Made by a program: the position numbers and the translations under genes
Notes under the pieces: generated by a model
Told to the model about the DNA's origin: nothing
Database searches by the model: none
The model's input: only the letters and a program-made list of their open reading frames with translations
From: Teichococcus aestuarii
Lineage (GTDB): Bacteria > Pseudomonadota > Alphaproteobacteria > Acetobacterales > Acetobacteraceae
Length of the DNA stretch: 64,000 nucleotides
Direction of reading: 5' to 3'
NCBI RefSeq assembly: GCF_003116135.1
Contig: NZ_PDOA01000004.1
Location: 269,366 to 333,365, forward strand
Shown here: positions 11,111 through 19,814 of the stretch, in pieces
How the letters are laid out: each line of letters begins with the position of its first letter
Numbering within the stretch: the first letter of the stretch is position 1

Positions 11111-13449
11111 GTCGGCTCCTTGCCCTTCGCGCGGCGCGCCAGCAGCCCCCACACCGCCATGGCGGCGAAGGCGACGACGGCGATCTCGCCCAGCGTGTCG
11201 ATGGCGCGGAAATCGACCAGGATGACGTTCACCACGTTGCGGCCGAAGGCTTCCGGATAGCTGCGGGCGGCGAAGAACTCGGTCAGGCGCAGGTCGAGCG
11301 GGGCGGCCGTCATCGCGGCGAGGGCGGCGAAGGTGACGAGGCCGAAGCCGCCGGCCAGCAGCGCGTCCACCCGCCGCTCCCCGGCGCTGCGGGTGGAGGG
11401 CGGCCGGATCGGCAGTTGCAGCAGCAGCGCCGCCAGGATGACGACCAGCAGCGCCTCCACCGAGAACTGCGTCATGGCGAGGTCCGGCGCGCCGTTCAGC
11501 AGGAACAGCAGCGCCGAGCCGAAGCCGACGATGCCGACCGCCACCAGCGCCGCCGGCAGCGAGCGCATCCGCGTGGCGGCGAAGCCGGCCGCCACCATCA
11601 GCCCCACCACCACCGCCGGCGCCAGGCGCAGCCCTTCCAGCGAGAGGTCGATGGCCAGCGGCGGCGCGGCCAGCACCAGCCCCACGGCGGTGACGAGCAG
11701 CGTGGCGCCGACCACGGTGGCGGTGTAGCGGCGCTGGTCGCCATTCTGCAGCACCAGGGTGCAGCGCCGGGCCAGGGCCAGCACGCCCTCGAAGGCGTGG
11801 TTGTAGCCGGCATCGCCCAGCAGCCGGTCCAGCCAGTCCAGATGCGCGAGGCGGGCCAGCAGGCGCGGCCACAGCAGGTAGAGCGCGAGGCCGAGCAGCA
11901 CGGCGAGCGCGCTCAGCCCCAGCATCGGCGTCAGGCCATGCCAGAGGGCGGGGGAGACGGGCAGCGCCTGGCCGACGAGCGCACTGGCCGCCGGCCCCAG
12001 CAGCGGCGCCACGGCGAGGCCGGGCAGCAGGCCCAGCAGTAGCCCCAGCGTGGCCAGCACCGCGGGGCCGAGGAACAGCCCCGGCGTCTCGCCATGGTGC
12101 ACGGCGCCCTCGCGGCTGCGGCCGAGGAAGAAGGGGCGCAGCGAGACGATGCCGGCGATGGCGACGAACACCGCGCTGCCCAGCACCAGGGCGACGAGCG
12201 CGAACCAGCCGCTGCCGGATTCGAGCTGCGCCTCGAACAGGTATTCCTTGGCGATGAAGCTGAAGGTGGGGGGCAGGCCCGCCATGGCCACGGCGGCCAG
12301 GGCGGCGGCCACGGCGGTGACGGGCAGGGCGCGGCGCAGCCCGTTGATCTCCACCAGGCTGGTGCGGCCGGTGGCGTGGATGGCGGTGCCGGCGCAGAAG
12401 AACAGCGTGGCCTTGTAGAGCGCATGGGCCAGCATGAAGCCCACCGTGGCGGTGGCCGCCACCGGCCCCTCCAGCCCGATCAGCAGCACCAGCACGCCGA
12501 GCGAGGAGACGGTGGACTGCGCCAGCACGGCCTTGTAGCCGGTGCGCGACAGCGCCCGCACCGAGGCCACCAGCACCGTCAGCCCGCCGAAGACGATCAG
12601 CGCCGTGCCGAAGGCCGGCACCTGCGCGAAAGCCAGGTCGAACCGCGCCAGCAGATAGACGCCGAGCTTCACCATGGTGGCGGAGTGCAGGTAGGCGGAG
12701 GCGGGCGTCGGCGCCTCCATGGCGTTGGGCAGCCAGAAGTGGAAAGGCACCTGCGCCGACTTGGTGAAGGCGCCGAGCAGCACCAGCACCATGATGGTGC
12801 CGCACCAGGGCGAGGCCGCGAGCGCCGCGCTGTTCTGCATGGCGTTGCTGAGCGAGAAGCTGCCCAGCTCCATGCCGATCAGCAGGATGCCGGCGAACAG
12901 CGCCAGCCCGCCGCCGGCGGTGACGATGAGCGACTGCAGCGCCGCCTTGCGGGCCGAGGCCTTGTAGGAATCGAAGCCGATCAGCAGGAAGGAGACGAGG
13001 CTGGTCAGCTCCCAGAACACGTAGAGGCCGATCAGGCTGTCGGAGAGCACCGTGCCCAGCATGGCGGACATGAACAGCAGGATCAGGGCGAGGAAGCTGG
13101 CGCCCTTGTGGGCCGGCTTGTCGGCGAAATAGGCGCCGGCATAGATCGTCACCAACGTGCCGATGCCGGTGATCATCAGGCCGAACAGGCGCGAGAAGCC
13201 ATCCAGCCGCAGGTCGAGCGTGATGCCGAGGCTGGGCACCCAGGCCACCTCCTCGACAATGGCCCCGGCACCTTCAAGGCCGCTGCCGGCGATCCAGAGG
13301 AGACCGAAGAGGCTGGCGGGCAGGATCGCCAGAACCCAGCCCGCGCGCTGCCCCAGCCGCAGCGCCAGCGGGCGCGCGAGCGCGGACCCAAGAAAGCTGA
13401 TCCACAAAATCGCTGAAAGGGGCAACACATTCCTCCTGGCAGCAGCCAT
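11107..13449 (-). CDS. mnhA: Mrp/Mnh antiporter subunit A
   Basis: This is the 780-residue largest subunit, related to NuoL and carrying about 20 membrane helices. The NuoL-like core includes the glutamate in YVFWELTSLVSFLLIG, the lysine in LGAFTKSAQVPFHFWLPNAM, and HSATMVKLGVYLLAR. The C-terminal third is the extra MnhA domain (NGAPDLAMTQFSVEALLVVILAALLLQLP, then VDFRAIDTLGEIAVVAFAAMAVWGLL). It opens the operon. The ATG start follows closely an AT-rich non-coding segment that probably holds the promoter. Complexes of this kind export Na+ or K+ at alkaline pH, driven by proton uptake; the ion is not predictable here. Confidence 0.96.
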   Translation of the reverse strand: MAAARRNVLPLSAILWISFLGSALARPLALRLGQRAGWVLAILPASLFGLLWIAGSGLEGAGAIVEEVAWVPSLGITLDLRLDGFSRLFGLMITGIGTLVTIYAGAYFADKPAHKGASFLALILLFMSAMLGTVLSDSLIGLYVFWELTSLVSFLLIGFDSYKASARKAALQSLIVTAGGGLALFAGILLIGMELGSFSLSNAMQNSAALAASPWCGTIMVLVLLGAFTKSAQVPFHFWLPNAMEAPTPASAYLHSATMVKLGVYLLARFDLAFAQVPAFGTALIVFGGLTVLVASVRALSRTGYKAVLAQSTVSSLGVLVLLIGLEGPVAATATVGFMLAHALYKATLFFCAGTAIHATGRTSLVEINGLRRALPVTAVAAALAAVAMAGLPPTFSFIAKEYLFEAQLESGSGWFALVALVLGSAVFVAIAGIVSLRPFFLGRSREGAVHHGETPGLFLGPAVLATLGLLLGLLPGLAVAPLLGPAASALVGQALPVSPALWHGLTPMLGLSALAVLLGLALYLLWPRLLARLAHLDWLDRLLGDAGYNHAFEGVLALARRCTLVLQNGDQRRYTATVVGATLLVTAVGLVLAAPPLAIDLSLEGLRLAPAVVVGLMVAAGFAATRMRSLPAALVAVGIVGFGSALLFLLNGAPDLAMTQFSVEALLVVILAALLLQLPIRPPSTRSAGERRVDALLAGGFGLVTFAALAAMTAAPLDLRLTEFFAARSYPEAFGRNVVNVILVDFRAIDTLGEIAVVAFAAMAVWGLLARRAKGKEPT

Positions 13450-13640
13450 CTGTGTATAACATGAAAATTCTTTTAGTAAAGTGTCAGGAAAAGAATTCCA
13501 AGGAGACCTTCTTCTGAGATTTTCCTGCAGAATATCAAAGTTTTTATTCGAATTTATAGTAAAATGTCAGAAAATAGGCGATAAAACGTAGCTTTATACT
13601 GAAGAAACGATGATTAAATTAAGTTAATCATCCATTCTTA
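13450..13640. promoter_or_regulatory. AT-rich upstream region of the mnh operon with operator-like repeats
   Basis: These 190 bases are strikingly AT-rich against a background above 70 percent GC. They hold an imperfect 18-base direct repeat (13475-13492 and 13558-13575, 15 matches) around a TGTCAG core. They also hold a perfect 9-bp inverted repeat GATGATTAA/TTAATCATC with a six-base gap (13609-13632). No gene is seen. The position directly before mnhA makes a regulatory role likely, but the regulator is unknown. Confidence 0.5.
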
Positions 13641-14184
13641 AGAACTTCATTTCGGGCGGTGAAGTTGCTGATCCGGGGCCTTCATGTCGGCCGTCCGCTA
13701 CGGGATGGAAAAGGCTGATGCCCTGGGCCGCGACACGGCGCAGGACGCTGGCCTTCTTCCTACAGGATGTCCTGGCGGCAGGCCCTGCTTCCCGACGGCG
13801 GCATGGCGCGGCGGGAGCAGGAGGCCGCCGGTGCGGTGGCGCTGGAAGGTCCGGGGGCCGGGCCATGATGCCGCGGCCCTGGGCAGGAAAATCCGCCCTC
13901 TTGCCTCTCCGGGAACAGGCTCTCGCCTCTCCGGGAACAGGAAGGCATGGCTGAAGAAAGTGGGCTTGGCCGCTTGTTGCGGGGCGGGGACGCCACGCAG
14001 GGTGCTCGCCTGCTCCGCACCTCCTGCCGCGCTATCGCCGCGCGGGCAAGGCGCCCGGAAGAGGTGGGGCCGGATGGCTAGAGCATCTTCACCCGGCCGG
14101 ACAGGATCGTCAGGGCGGGCGAAGACGCTCGCGAAAACAACGATCCGGGGCGTATTCCGTGAGCCAGTGCGGACGGGAAGCGAC
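13641..14184. other. Non-coding stretch, no convincing gene
   Basis: Several overlapping open frames exist on both strands, but they have Pro/Arg/Gly-rich shadow-like composition, no domain and no good start. A tandem pair of 22-base units lies at 13903-13946; the first 17 bases (GCCTCTCCGGGAACAGG) are identical in both. Nothing else is recognisable. It may be decayed coding DNA or spacer. Confidence 0.4.
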
Positions 14185-14475
14185 CTAGTGGGCCACGCCG
14201 CAAACGGTGTTCCGGACAGCGAAGGGAAGGGCGGTGGGGCAGAGCTGCCACAGCTTCTCATAGGCCATGATGAGGCCTTCCAGCGCACGGTTGCGGGCTT
14301 CGCCCGGCGCCATGCCCTGCAACTCCATTTCCAGGAGTTCCAGCAGGATCAGGCCGCAATAAGGATCGCCTTCGTCACAGGCCTGATGAAAAGCGCTCAG
14401 GAGCTTTTGGGATAAGCAATCATGCTGCTTCAGGCGGATCGCACGCGAGGGAGTGCGGTGGAACTGGGAGGCCAT
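14185..14475 (-). CDS. Small hypothetical protein
   Basis: This is a 96-residue protein with no recognised family. It looks helical and is unlike the high-Arg shadow frames: LSQKLLSAFHQACDEGDPYCGLILLELLEMELQGM, then LEGLIMAYEKLWQLCPTALPF. It has four cysteines. The ATG at 14475 is preceded by an AAGGG at suitable distance. A palindrome (14490-14505) and a TATAAAT box lie just upstream on the same strand. These signs support a real, possibly autoregulated gene, but function is unknown. Confidence 0.5.
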   Translation of the reverse strand: MASQFHRTPSRAIRLKQHDCLSQKLLSAFHQACDEGDPYCGLILLELLEMELQGMAPGEARNRALEGLIMAYEKLWQLCPTALPFAVRNTVCGVAH

Positions 14476-14489
14476 CGAGGCGCCCTTCG

Positions 14490-14505
14490 ATCACAAGTAT
14501 GTGAT
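14490..14505 (-). promoter_or_regulatory. Palindromic operator candidate before the small ORF
   Basis: The 16-base element ATCACA-AGTA-TGTGAT is a perfect 6-bp inverted repeat with a four-base centre. It sits 15 bases upstream of the ATG at 14475, just 3' of a TATAAAT (minus strand, near 14506-14512). That placement would suit repression. The half-sites resemble CRP half-sites but in inverted order and spacing, so CRP itself is not implied. Confidence 0.4.
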
Positions 14506-14744
14506 TTATTTATACACGATATCTTCCGGGGCTGTTAGGGATTTTTGCCCCGCACAAAATATTTCTTCTCAGGAATAATTGCCAGGCTCGAGCTTGCCCC
14601 TGGCGCAGCGTGGCTGAAAGGGCCGGAAGCCGGAAAGAGGCGGCCGCCACCGCCTTTCCCCGCGGAAAGACGGCTCAGCCGGCGGACGGAACCCAATCGG
14701 ACGCTGTGCCATTCCGCCCAGCGGCAGGGCGGGCCGTCGGCACC

Positions 14745-15383
14745 TCAGGCGTGGCCGGCGGTGCCGGAAAGAAGCAGGGGATCGATGCGCAGCTTGGCCA
14801 GGGCCTGGCGCCATTTCTCGTCCGGCATGCCCTCGAAGAGCAGGGTCTCGTCGGGCGTCACGTTCAGCCAGGCATTGCGCTGGATCTCGTCCTCCAGCTG
14901 GCCGGGTCCCCAGCCGGCATAGCCCAGCGCCAGCAGCCCCTGCCGCGGCCCGCCGCCGCCCGCGATGGCCTTGAGGATATCGACGCTGGCGGTCAGGGCC
15001 AGATCGCCGGTCACCTTCAGGCTGCCCTCGCTCGACCAGTCCGTGGTGTGCAGGACGAAGCCGCGGCCGCCCTCGACCGGCCCGCCGGCCAGCAGGCGGA
15101 TCTGCCGGTGCGGCGGCAGGGGCTCGACCTCCAGCTGCTTCAGCAGCTCCTCGAAGCTCAGATTCTCGAGCGGCTTGTTCAGCACGATGCCCATGGCGCC
15201 ATCGGCCGAGTGGGCACAGAGGCAGATGACCGCGCGCGCGAAGCGCGGGTCCTGCATGCTCGGCATGGCCACCAGGAGCTGGCCGCCCAGGTATTCCGCC
15301 TGCAGGCCACCAGGGCGCCCCCAGCCCGTGGTGGGCCGGCGGGAAGCTTCCGGGAATTCGTCCTCGCGTGCACGTCTTGCCAT
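14745..15383 (-). CDS. YqgE/AlgH family protein
   Basis: This is a 212-residue member of the YqgE/AlgH (DUF179) family, whose biochemical role is not established. Family signs are YLGGQLLVAMPSMQDPRFARAVICLCAHSADGAMGIVLNKP, GGPVEGGRGFVLHT, and the C-terminal LGYAGWGPGQLEDEIQRNAWL. The ATG at 15383 gives about 25 extra residues before the conserved start, which is common. It is divergent from the peroxiredoxin gene that begins 157 bases away. Confidence 0.93.
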   Translation of the reverse strand: MARRAREDEFPEASRRPTTGWGRPGGLQAEYLGGQLLVAMPSMQDPRFARAVICLCAHSADGAMGIVLNKPLENLSFEELLKQLEVEPLPPHRQIRLLAGGPVEGGRGFVLHTTDWSSEGSLKVTGDLALTASVDILKAIAGGGGPRQGLLALGYAGWGPGQLEDEIQRNAWLNVTPDETLLFEGMPDEKWRQALAKLRIDPLLLSGTAGHA

Positions 15384-15540
15384 CGTGAAAACAAGATGGC
15401 GGCGGGGGGCGGCGCGCGCAAGGATCGCGATGCGCAGGGCCGGGCGGAATGGCGTGGCGGCGGAGGCGGGGCGAGGCAGGCTTGGTTGACAGCGGGTGCG
15501 CCGGCGTGAAATGCCCGCAGACCCAGAGGAGAACGGTCCG

Positions 15541-16023
15541 ATGTCGATCCAAGTTGGTGAGTCGATTCCCGCGCTGACGCTGACCCAGGCCACCGTGGAA
15601 GGCCCCCGCGAGCTGACCACCGAGGCCCTGTTCGGCGGCAAGACCGTGGTGCTGTTCGGCGTGCCCGGCGCCTTCACCCCCACCTGCTCGGCCAAGCACA
15701 TGCCGAGCTTCCTGCAGAACGCCGAGGCGCTGAAGGCCAAGGGCGTCGACACCATCGCCTGCATGGCGGTGAACGACCCCTTCGTGATGCAGGCCTGGGC
15801 CAAGGACCAGGACGTGGGCGAGGCGGTGGTGATGCTGGCCGATGGCTCGGCTGCCTTCACCAAGGCGCTCGGCCTGGAGCTGGACCTGACGGCGCGCGGC
15901 CTCGGGGTGCGCTGCCAGCGCTTTGCCCTCGTCGCCAAGGACGGCAAGGTGGCCTATCTCGGCGTCGAGCAGCCCGGCGCCTTCGAGGTGTCGAGCGGCG
16001 AGGCGGTGCTCGCGGCGCTCTGA
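15541..16023 (+). CDS. Prx5-type peroxiredoxin
   Basis: This 160-residue thiol peroxidase reduces hydrogen peroxide and organic peroxides. The active site is GVPGAFTPTCS with the peroxidatic cysteine 49. Further cysteines are at 74 and 125, and glutathione or glutaredoxin is the usual reductant in this subfamily. The ATG at 15541 follows a GAGGAGAA ribosome-binding site; an in-frame GTG or other codon further upstream is not needed. It is convergent with the Nudix gene. Confidence 0.95.
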   Translation: MSIQVGESIPALTLTQATVEGPRELTTEALFGGKTVVLFGVPGAFTPTCSAKHMPSFLQNAEALKAKGVDTIACMAVNDPFVMQAWAKDQDVGEAVVMLADGSAAFTKALGLELDLTARGLGVRCQRFALVAKDGKVAYLGVEQPGAFEVSSGEAVLAAL

Positions 16024-16060
16024 GCGCCGGGCCGGGTTCGGCCCTTGCTGGCGGCCCCTC

Positions 16061-16729
16061 TCAGGCCGCCACCTCCAGGCGGCGGTTCTCCCGCCCCTGG
16101 AACCAGATCAGCGGCCGGGTGGCGCGCGCCGCCTCCGGCATCGCCAGCCAATCGCGGAACTCGCCCAGCACCCGCGCGGTGATCGGCGCCACCGGCAGCG
16201 CCAGCACCCCCTCCAGCGGCAGCCAGGCCAGCTGCTCCAGCTCGCCCGAGCCGGAGAGCGTGCCCTCCGCCGCCTCGGCCGGCGCCACCAGGAAGCGGGC
16301 GTTGAAGCGGATCGGGCTGCGGGCGGGGGTCACGGCGCGGCAGAGATAGTGCAGCCGGTCCAGCGTCGGCAGCGGCCCGCCCAGGCGCAGCCCCGTCTCC
16401 TCCTCCAGCTCGCGCGCGGCGGCGATGGCCAGGGCGCGCGCCAGCCGCGGCGGCGCGCGGCGCTCCAGCGCGGCGCGGGTGTCGGGGCGCAGCTCGGTGG
16501 CGGCGGGGGCGGTGCGGTCGGCCAGATCCACCCGGCCGCCGGGGAAGACCAGCCGGTTGGGCATGAAGCGGTGGCCGGCGGCGCGCATGCCCATCAGCAC
16601 CTCCACCGTGCCCTCCCGCGCGGCGCCGCCGGCCTGCCGCCACAGGATCAGGCTGGCGGCGTGGCGGGGATGGGCGGGGCGCCCGGGCGGCGCCGCGGGC
16701 GGCGGGGAGGGGGTGGCGGAGGTCGTCAT
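16061..16729 (-). CDS. Nudix hydrolase
   Basis: This is a 222-residue hydrolase of the NUDT7/NUDT19-like group, which cleaves nucleoside-diphosphate-linked compounds such as CoA derivatives. The fold starts at HAASLILWRQ. The Nudix box appears in the split form of this group: FPGGRVDLAD, an insert of about 35 residues, then ARELEEETGL with the metal-binding glutamates. I chose the ATG at 16729 over an upstream in-frame codon, because the upstream part overlaps the regulatory region of the suf operon. The exact substrate is unknown. Confidence 0.88.
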   Translation of the reverse strand: MTTSATPSPPPAAPPGRPAHPRHAASLILWRQAGGAAREGTVEVLMGMRAAGHRFMPNRLVFPGGRVDLADRTAPAATELRPDTRAALERRAPPRLARALAIAAARELEEETGLRLGGPLPTLDRLHYLCRAVTPARSPIRFNARFLVAPAEAAEGTLSGSGELEQLAWLPLEGVLALPVAPITARVLGEFRDWLAMPEAARATRPLIWFQGRENRRLEVAA

Positions 16730-16829
16730 GGGCCGCAGCGTGGCACTCCCGGCGCGGGCGGAAAAGAGGGGCGGCACCGGCCGGTATGACGCCTTCTTGA
16801 CAAGCGGGGGTCGCGGGCGCATCTGCCCG

Positions 16830-16854
16830 AAAGCGGACAACACAGGTCCGCTTT
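16830..16854 (+). promoter_or_regulatory. Perfect inverted repeat before the suf regulator
   Basis: AAAGCGGAC and GTCCGCTTT form a 9-bp perfect inverted repeat with a seven-base spacer. It ends 14 bases before the GTG start of the Rrf2 regulator and directly abuts the TAGGAGAA ribosome-binding site. It is a good candidate for the autoregulatory operator of the Rrf2 protein. As RNA it would instead fold into a hairpin next to the ribosome-binding site. Confidence 0.55.
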
Positions 16855-16868
16855 AGGAGAAGGTCCGC

Positions 16869-17447
16869 GTGTTGCGGCTGTCGAAGCTGACCGATTACGC
16901 CGTCGTGGTGCTGGCCCGGCTGGAAGCCGAGGGCGGGGTGCAGACCGCGCCCGGCCTCGCCACCGCCACCGGCATCGCCGAGCCCACGGTGGCCAAGGTG
17001 CTGAAGGCGCTGGGCCATGCCGGGCTGGTGGAAGGATTGCGCGGCGCGCGCGGCGGCTACCGCCTGGGCCGCCCGCTCTGCGCCATCCCGCTCTCTGACG
17101 TGATCTGCGCCATCGACGGGCCGATCGCGCTCACCGCCTGCGTCGATGGCGCCAGCGGCTGCTGCGAGACGGAGACGATCTGCCCCGTGCGCGGCCGCTG
17201 GGACCCGGTGAACGAGGCGATCCGCGCCGCGCTCTCCGCCATCTCCATGGCCGAGCTGGCGGCGCCCCGGACCGCCGCGCGTCAAAAATCCCCGCCGGCG
17301 GATGCCGGCCGAAAATCCCCGCCGGACGAAGCCGGCCGTAAATTCCCGCCGGCGGATGCCGGCCGAAAATCCCCGCCGGTGGACACCGGCCGTAAATCCC
17401 CGCCGGCATCGCCGGCCCGCCTGCCTGCCCATCCGCCTGCCGAGTAA
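16869..17447 (+). CDS. Rrf2/IscR-type regulator of the suf operon with repeat tail
   Basis: The N-terminal winged helix (LRLSKLTDYAVVVLARL, then ATGIAEPTVAKVLKAL and GARGGYRLGR) is that of the Rrf2 family, known as the SUF system regulator in proteobacteria. Cysteines 91, 98, 99 and 105 fit the three-cysteine cluster-binding pattern of IscR-like sensors. After the normal end at about residue 138 comes an unusual tail of five 9-residue repeats of the type RKSPPADAG (139-183), encoded by 27-base repeats at 17283-17417. GTG start with TAGGAGAA upstream. It should sense Fe-S status and control sufBCDSUT, which begin 12 bases downstream. Confidence 0.9.
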   Translation: MLRLSKLTDYAVVVLARLEAEGGVQTAPGLATATGIAEPTVAKVLKALGHAGLVEGLRGARGGYRLGRPLCAIPLSDVICAIDGPIALTACVDGASGCCETETICPVRGRWDPVNEAIRAALSAISMAELAAPRTAARQKSPPADAGRKSPPDEAGRKFPPADAGRKSPPVDTGRKSPPASPARLPAHPPAE

Positions 17448-17459
17448 GGGGTCCAGACC

Positions 17460-18959
17460 ATGCCAGCCGTTACCGAGACCATCGACGCCGTCGCCTCCGT
17501 CACCCAGGGCACCTACAAGTACGGCTTCGAGACCGAGATCGACATGGAGTTCGCCCCGAAGGGGCTGAACGAGGACATCGTCCGCTTCATCTCGGCCAAG
17601 AAGGAGGAGCCGGAATGGCTGCTGGAATGGCGCCTGAAGGCCTTCGCGCTGTGGAAGACGATGGCGGAGCCGCGCTGGCCGGCGGTGAGCTATCCGCCGA
17701 TCGACTACCAGGATGCCTACTACTACGCAGCCCCGGTGAAGAAGGACGGGCCGAAGTCGCTCGACGAGGTCGATCCCGAGCTGCTGCGCACCTATGAGAA
17801 GCTCGGCATCCCGCTGAAGGAGCAGGCCATCCTGGCCGGCGTCGAGGGCGCGGGGGACACCCCCGCCGAGGGCGGCCGCCTGCCGATCGCGGTGGACGCG
17901 GTGTTCGACAGCGTCTCGGTGGCCACCTCCTACAAGGAGCGGCTGGGCAAGGAAGGCATCATCTTCTGCTCCATCTCCGAGGCGGTGCGCGAGCACCCCG
18001 AGCTGGTGCGGCAGTATCTCGGCTCCGTGGTGCCGCAGGGCGACAATTTCTTCGCCGCGTTGAACTCGGCGGTCTTCACCGATGGCAGCTTCGTCTACAT
18101 CCCAAAGGGCGTGCGCTGCCCGATGGAGCTGTCCACCTATTTCCGCATCAACGCCAAGAGCACCGGCCAGTTCGAGCGCACGCTGATCATCGCCGAGGCG
18201 GGCAGCCATGTGAGCTACCTCGAGGGCTGCACGGCGCCGATGCGCGACGAGAACCAGCTGCACGCCGCCGTGGTCGAGCTGGTGGCGATGGACGACGCCA
18301 CCATCAAGTACAGCACGGTGCAGAACTGGTACCCGGGCGACGCCGAGGGCCGGGGCGGCATCTACAACTTCGTCACCAAGCGCGGCGCCTGCCGCGGCGC
18401 GCGCTCCAAGATCTCCTGGACGCAGGTGGAGACCGGCTCGGCCATCACCTGGAAGTACCCCTCCTGCATCCTGCAGGGCGATGATTCGGTGGGCGAGTTC
18501 TACAGCGTCGCCATCACCAACAACCGCCAGCAGGCCGATACGGGCACCAAGATGTTCCATATCGGCAAGAACACGCGCTCGACCATCATCTCGAAGGGCA
18601 TCAGCGCCGGCTACGGCCAGAACACCTATCGCGGCCTGGTGAAGATCAGCCCTAAGGCCAGCGGCGCGCGCAACTTCACCCAGTGCGACAGCCTGCTGAT
18701 CGGCGACCAGTGCGGCGCCCACACCGTGCCCTACATCGAGAATCGCTGCATGACGGCGAAGACCGAGCACGAGGCCACCACCAGCCGCATCGCCGAGGAC
18801 CAGCTCTTCTACTGCCGCCAGCGCGGCCTGTCGGAGGAGGATGCGGTCGGGCTCATCGTCAATGGCTTCTGCCGCGAGGTGTTGAAGGAACTGCCGATGG
18901 AGTTCGCGGTGGAAGCGCAGAAGCTGCTGCAGATCAGCCTCGAGGGCTCGGTCGGCTGA
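17460..18959 (+). CDS. sufB: SufB, Fe-S cluster scaffold subunit
   Basis: SufB is the core of the SufBC2D complex, on which Fe-S clusters are assembled. The 499-residue length fits. Conserved blocks include [99 protein letters not shown], and [22 protein letters not shown]. It starts the structural part of the operon. Confidence 0.98.
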   Translation: MPAVTETIDAVASVTQGTYKYGFETEIDMEFAPKGLNEDIVRFISAKKEEPEWLLEWRLKAFALWKTMAEPRWPAVSYPPIDYQDAYYYAAPVKKDGPKSLDEVDPELLRTYEKLGIPLKEQAILAGVEGAGDTPAEGGRLPIAVDAVFDSVSVATSYKERLGKEGIIFCSISEAVREHPELVRQYLGSVVPQGDNFFAALNSAVFTDGSFVYIPKGVRCPMELSTYFRINAKSTGQFERTLIIAEAGSHVSYLEGCTAPMRDENQLHAAVVELVAMDDATIKYSTVQNWYPGDAEGRGGIYNFVTKRGACRGARSKISWTQVETGSAITWKYPSCILQGDDSVGEFYSVAITNNRQQADTGTKMFHIGKNTRSTIISKGISAGYGQNTYRGLVKISPKASGARNFTQCDSLLIGDQCGAHTVPYIENRCMTAKTEHEATTSRIAEDQLFYCRQRGLSEEDAVGLIVNGFCREVLKELPMEFAVEAQKLLQISLEGSVG

Positions 18960-19070
18960 GGCCCTGAGACATTCGGCGCCCCGGGACACGGCGGCGCCAG
19001 GCGTGACGACACGATGAGAGAGAATACGGGCGGCTCCCCACCGCCCGCCGAGGACGGAACTGGAAGAAGC

Positions 19071-19814
19071 ATGTTGAAGATTGAAGGGCTGACCGCCGAG
19101 ATCGAGGGCAAGGAGATCCTGAAGGGGATCGACCTCGAGGTGCCGCAGGGCGAGGTGCACGCCATCATGGGGCCGAACGGCTCCGGCAAGTCCACCCTCT
19201 CCTATGTGCTGGCCGGGCGCGAGGGCTACGAGATCACCGGCGGCACCGCCACCTTCAACGGCCAGGACCTGCTGGCCATGGAGCCGGAGGAACGCGCGGC
19301 CACGGGGCTGTTCCTGGCCTTCCAGTACCCGGTCGAGCTGCCGGGCGTCGGCAACGCCAACTTCCTGCGCACCGCGCTGAACGCGCAGCGCCGCACCAAG
19401 GGCGAGCCGGAGCTGGACGCGATGCAGTTCCTCAAGACCGCCCGCGCGCGGATGAAGGAGCTGTCGATGCCGGAGGACATGCTGAAGCGCGGCGTCAATG
19501 TCGGCTTCTCCGGCGGCGAGAAGAAGCGCAACGAGGTGCTGCAGATGGCCCTGCTGCAGCCGAAGATCGCCATCCTCGACGAGACCGATTCCGGCCTCGA
19601 CATCGACGCGCTCAAGATCGTGGCCGATGGCGTGAACGCCATGCGCGGGCCGGAATTCTCGGCGCTGGTCATCACCCACTACCAGCGCCTGCTGGACTAC
19701 ATCGTGCCCGACAAGGTGCATGTGCTGATGGGCGGCCGCATCGTGCAGACGGGCGGGCCGGAGCTGGCGCACCAGCTGGAGGCGAGCGGCTACGGCTCGG
19801 TGCAGGCGGCATGA
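19071..19814 (+). CDS. sufC: SufC, Fe-S assembly ATPase
   Basis: SufC is the ABC-type ATPase of SufBC2D. The 247-residue protein has Walker A GPNGSGKST at about 34-42, the signature FSGGEKKRNEVLQ and Walker B AILDETDSGLDIDAL, with the DETDSGLD form that is typical of SufC. The ATG at 19071 gives the family start MLKIEGL; the open frame upstream is not conserved. It overlaps sufD by four bases. Confidence 0.98.
   Translation: MLKIEGLTAEIEGKEILKGIDLEVPQGEVHAIMGPNGSGKSTLSYVLAGREGYEITGGTATFNGQDLLAMEPEERAATGLFLAFQYPVELPGVGNANFLRTALNAQRRTKGEPELDAMQFLKTARARMKELSMPEDMLKRGVNVGFSGGEKKRNEVLQMALLQPKIAILDETDSGLDIDALKIVADGVNAMRGPEFSALVITHYQRLLDYIVPDKVHVLMGGRIVQTGGPELAHQLEASGYGSVQAA

Noticed and set aside
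13684..14415. A 243-codon plus-strand frame and a 196-codon minus-strand frame in the gene-poor region
   Set aside because: Irregular Pro/Arg/Gly-rich sequences without ribosome-binding sites or family features. The overlapping 96-residue minus-strand ORF is more protein-like.
14490..14505. A CRP binding site
   Set aside because: CRP needs TGTGA-N6-TCACA; here the half-sites are in the opposite order with four bases between them.
17283..17417. Regular 27-base repeats that could suggest a CRISPR array
   Set aside because: The units are directly adjacent with no spacers and stay in frame with the regulator, so they are protein repeats.
15954..19772. A 1272-codon minus-strand frame across the suf genes
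   Set aside because: It crosses several well-identified genes, has no domain and shows shadow composition.
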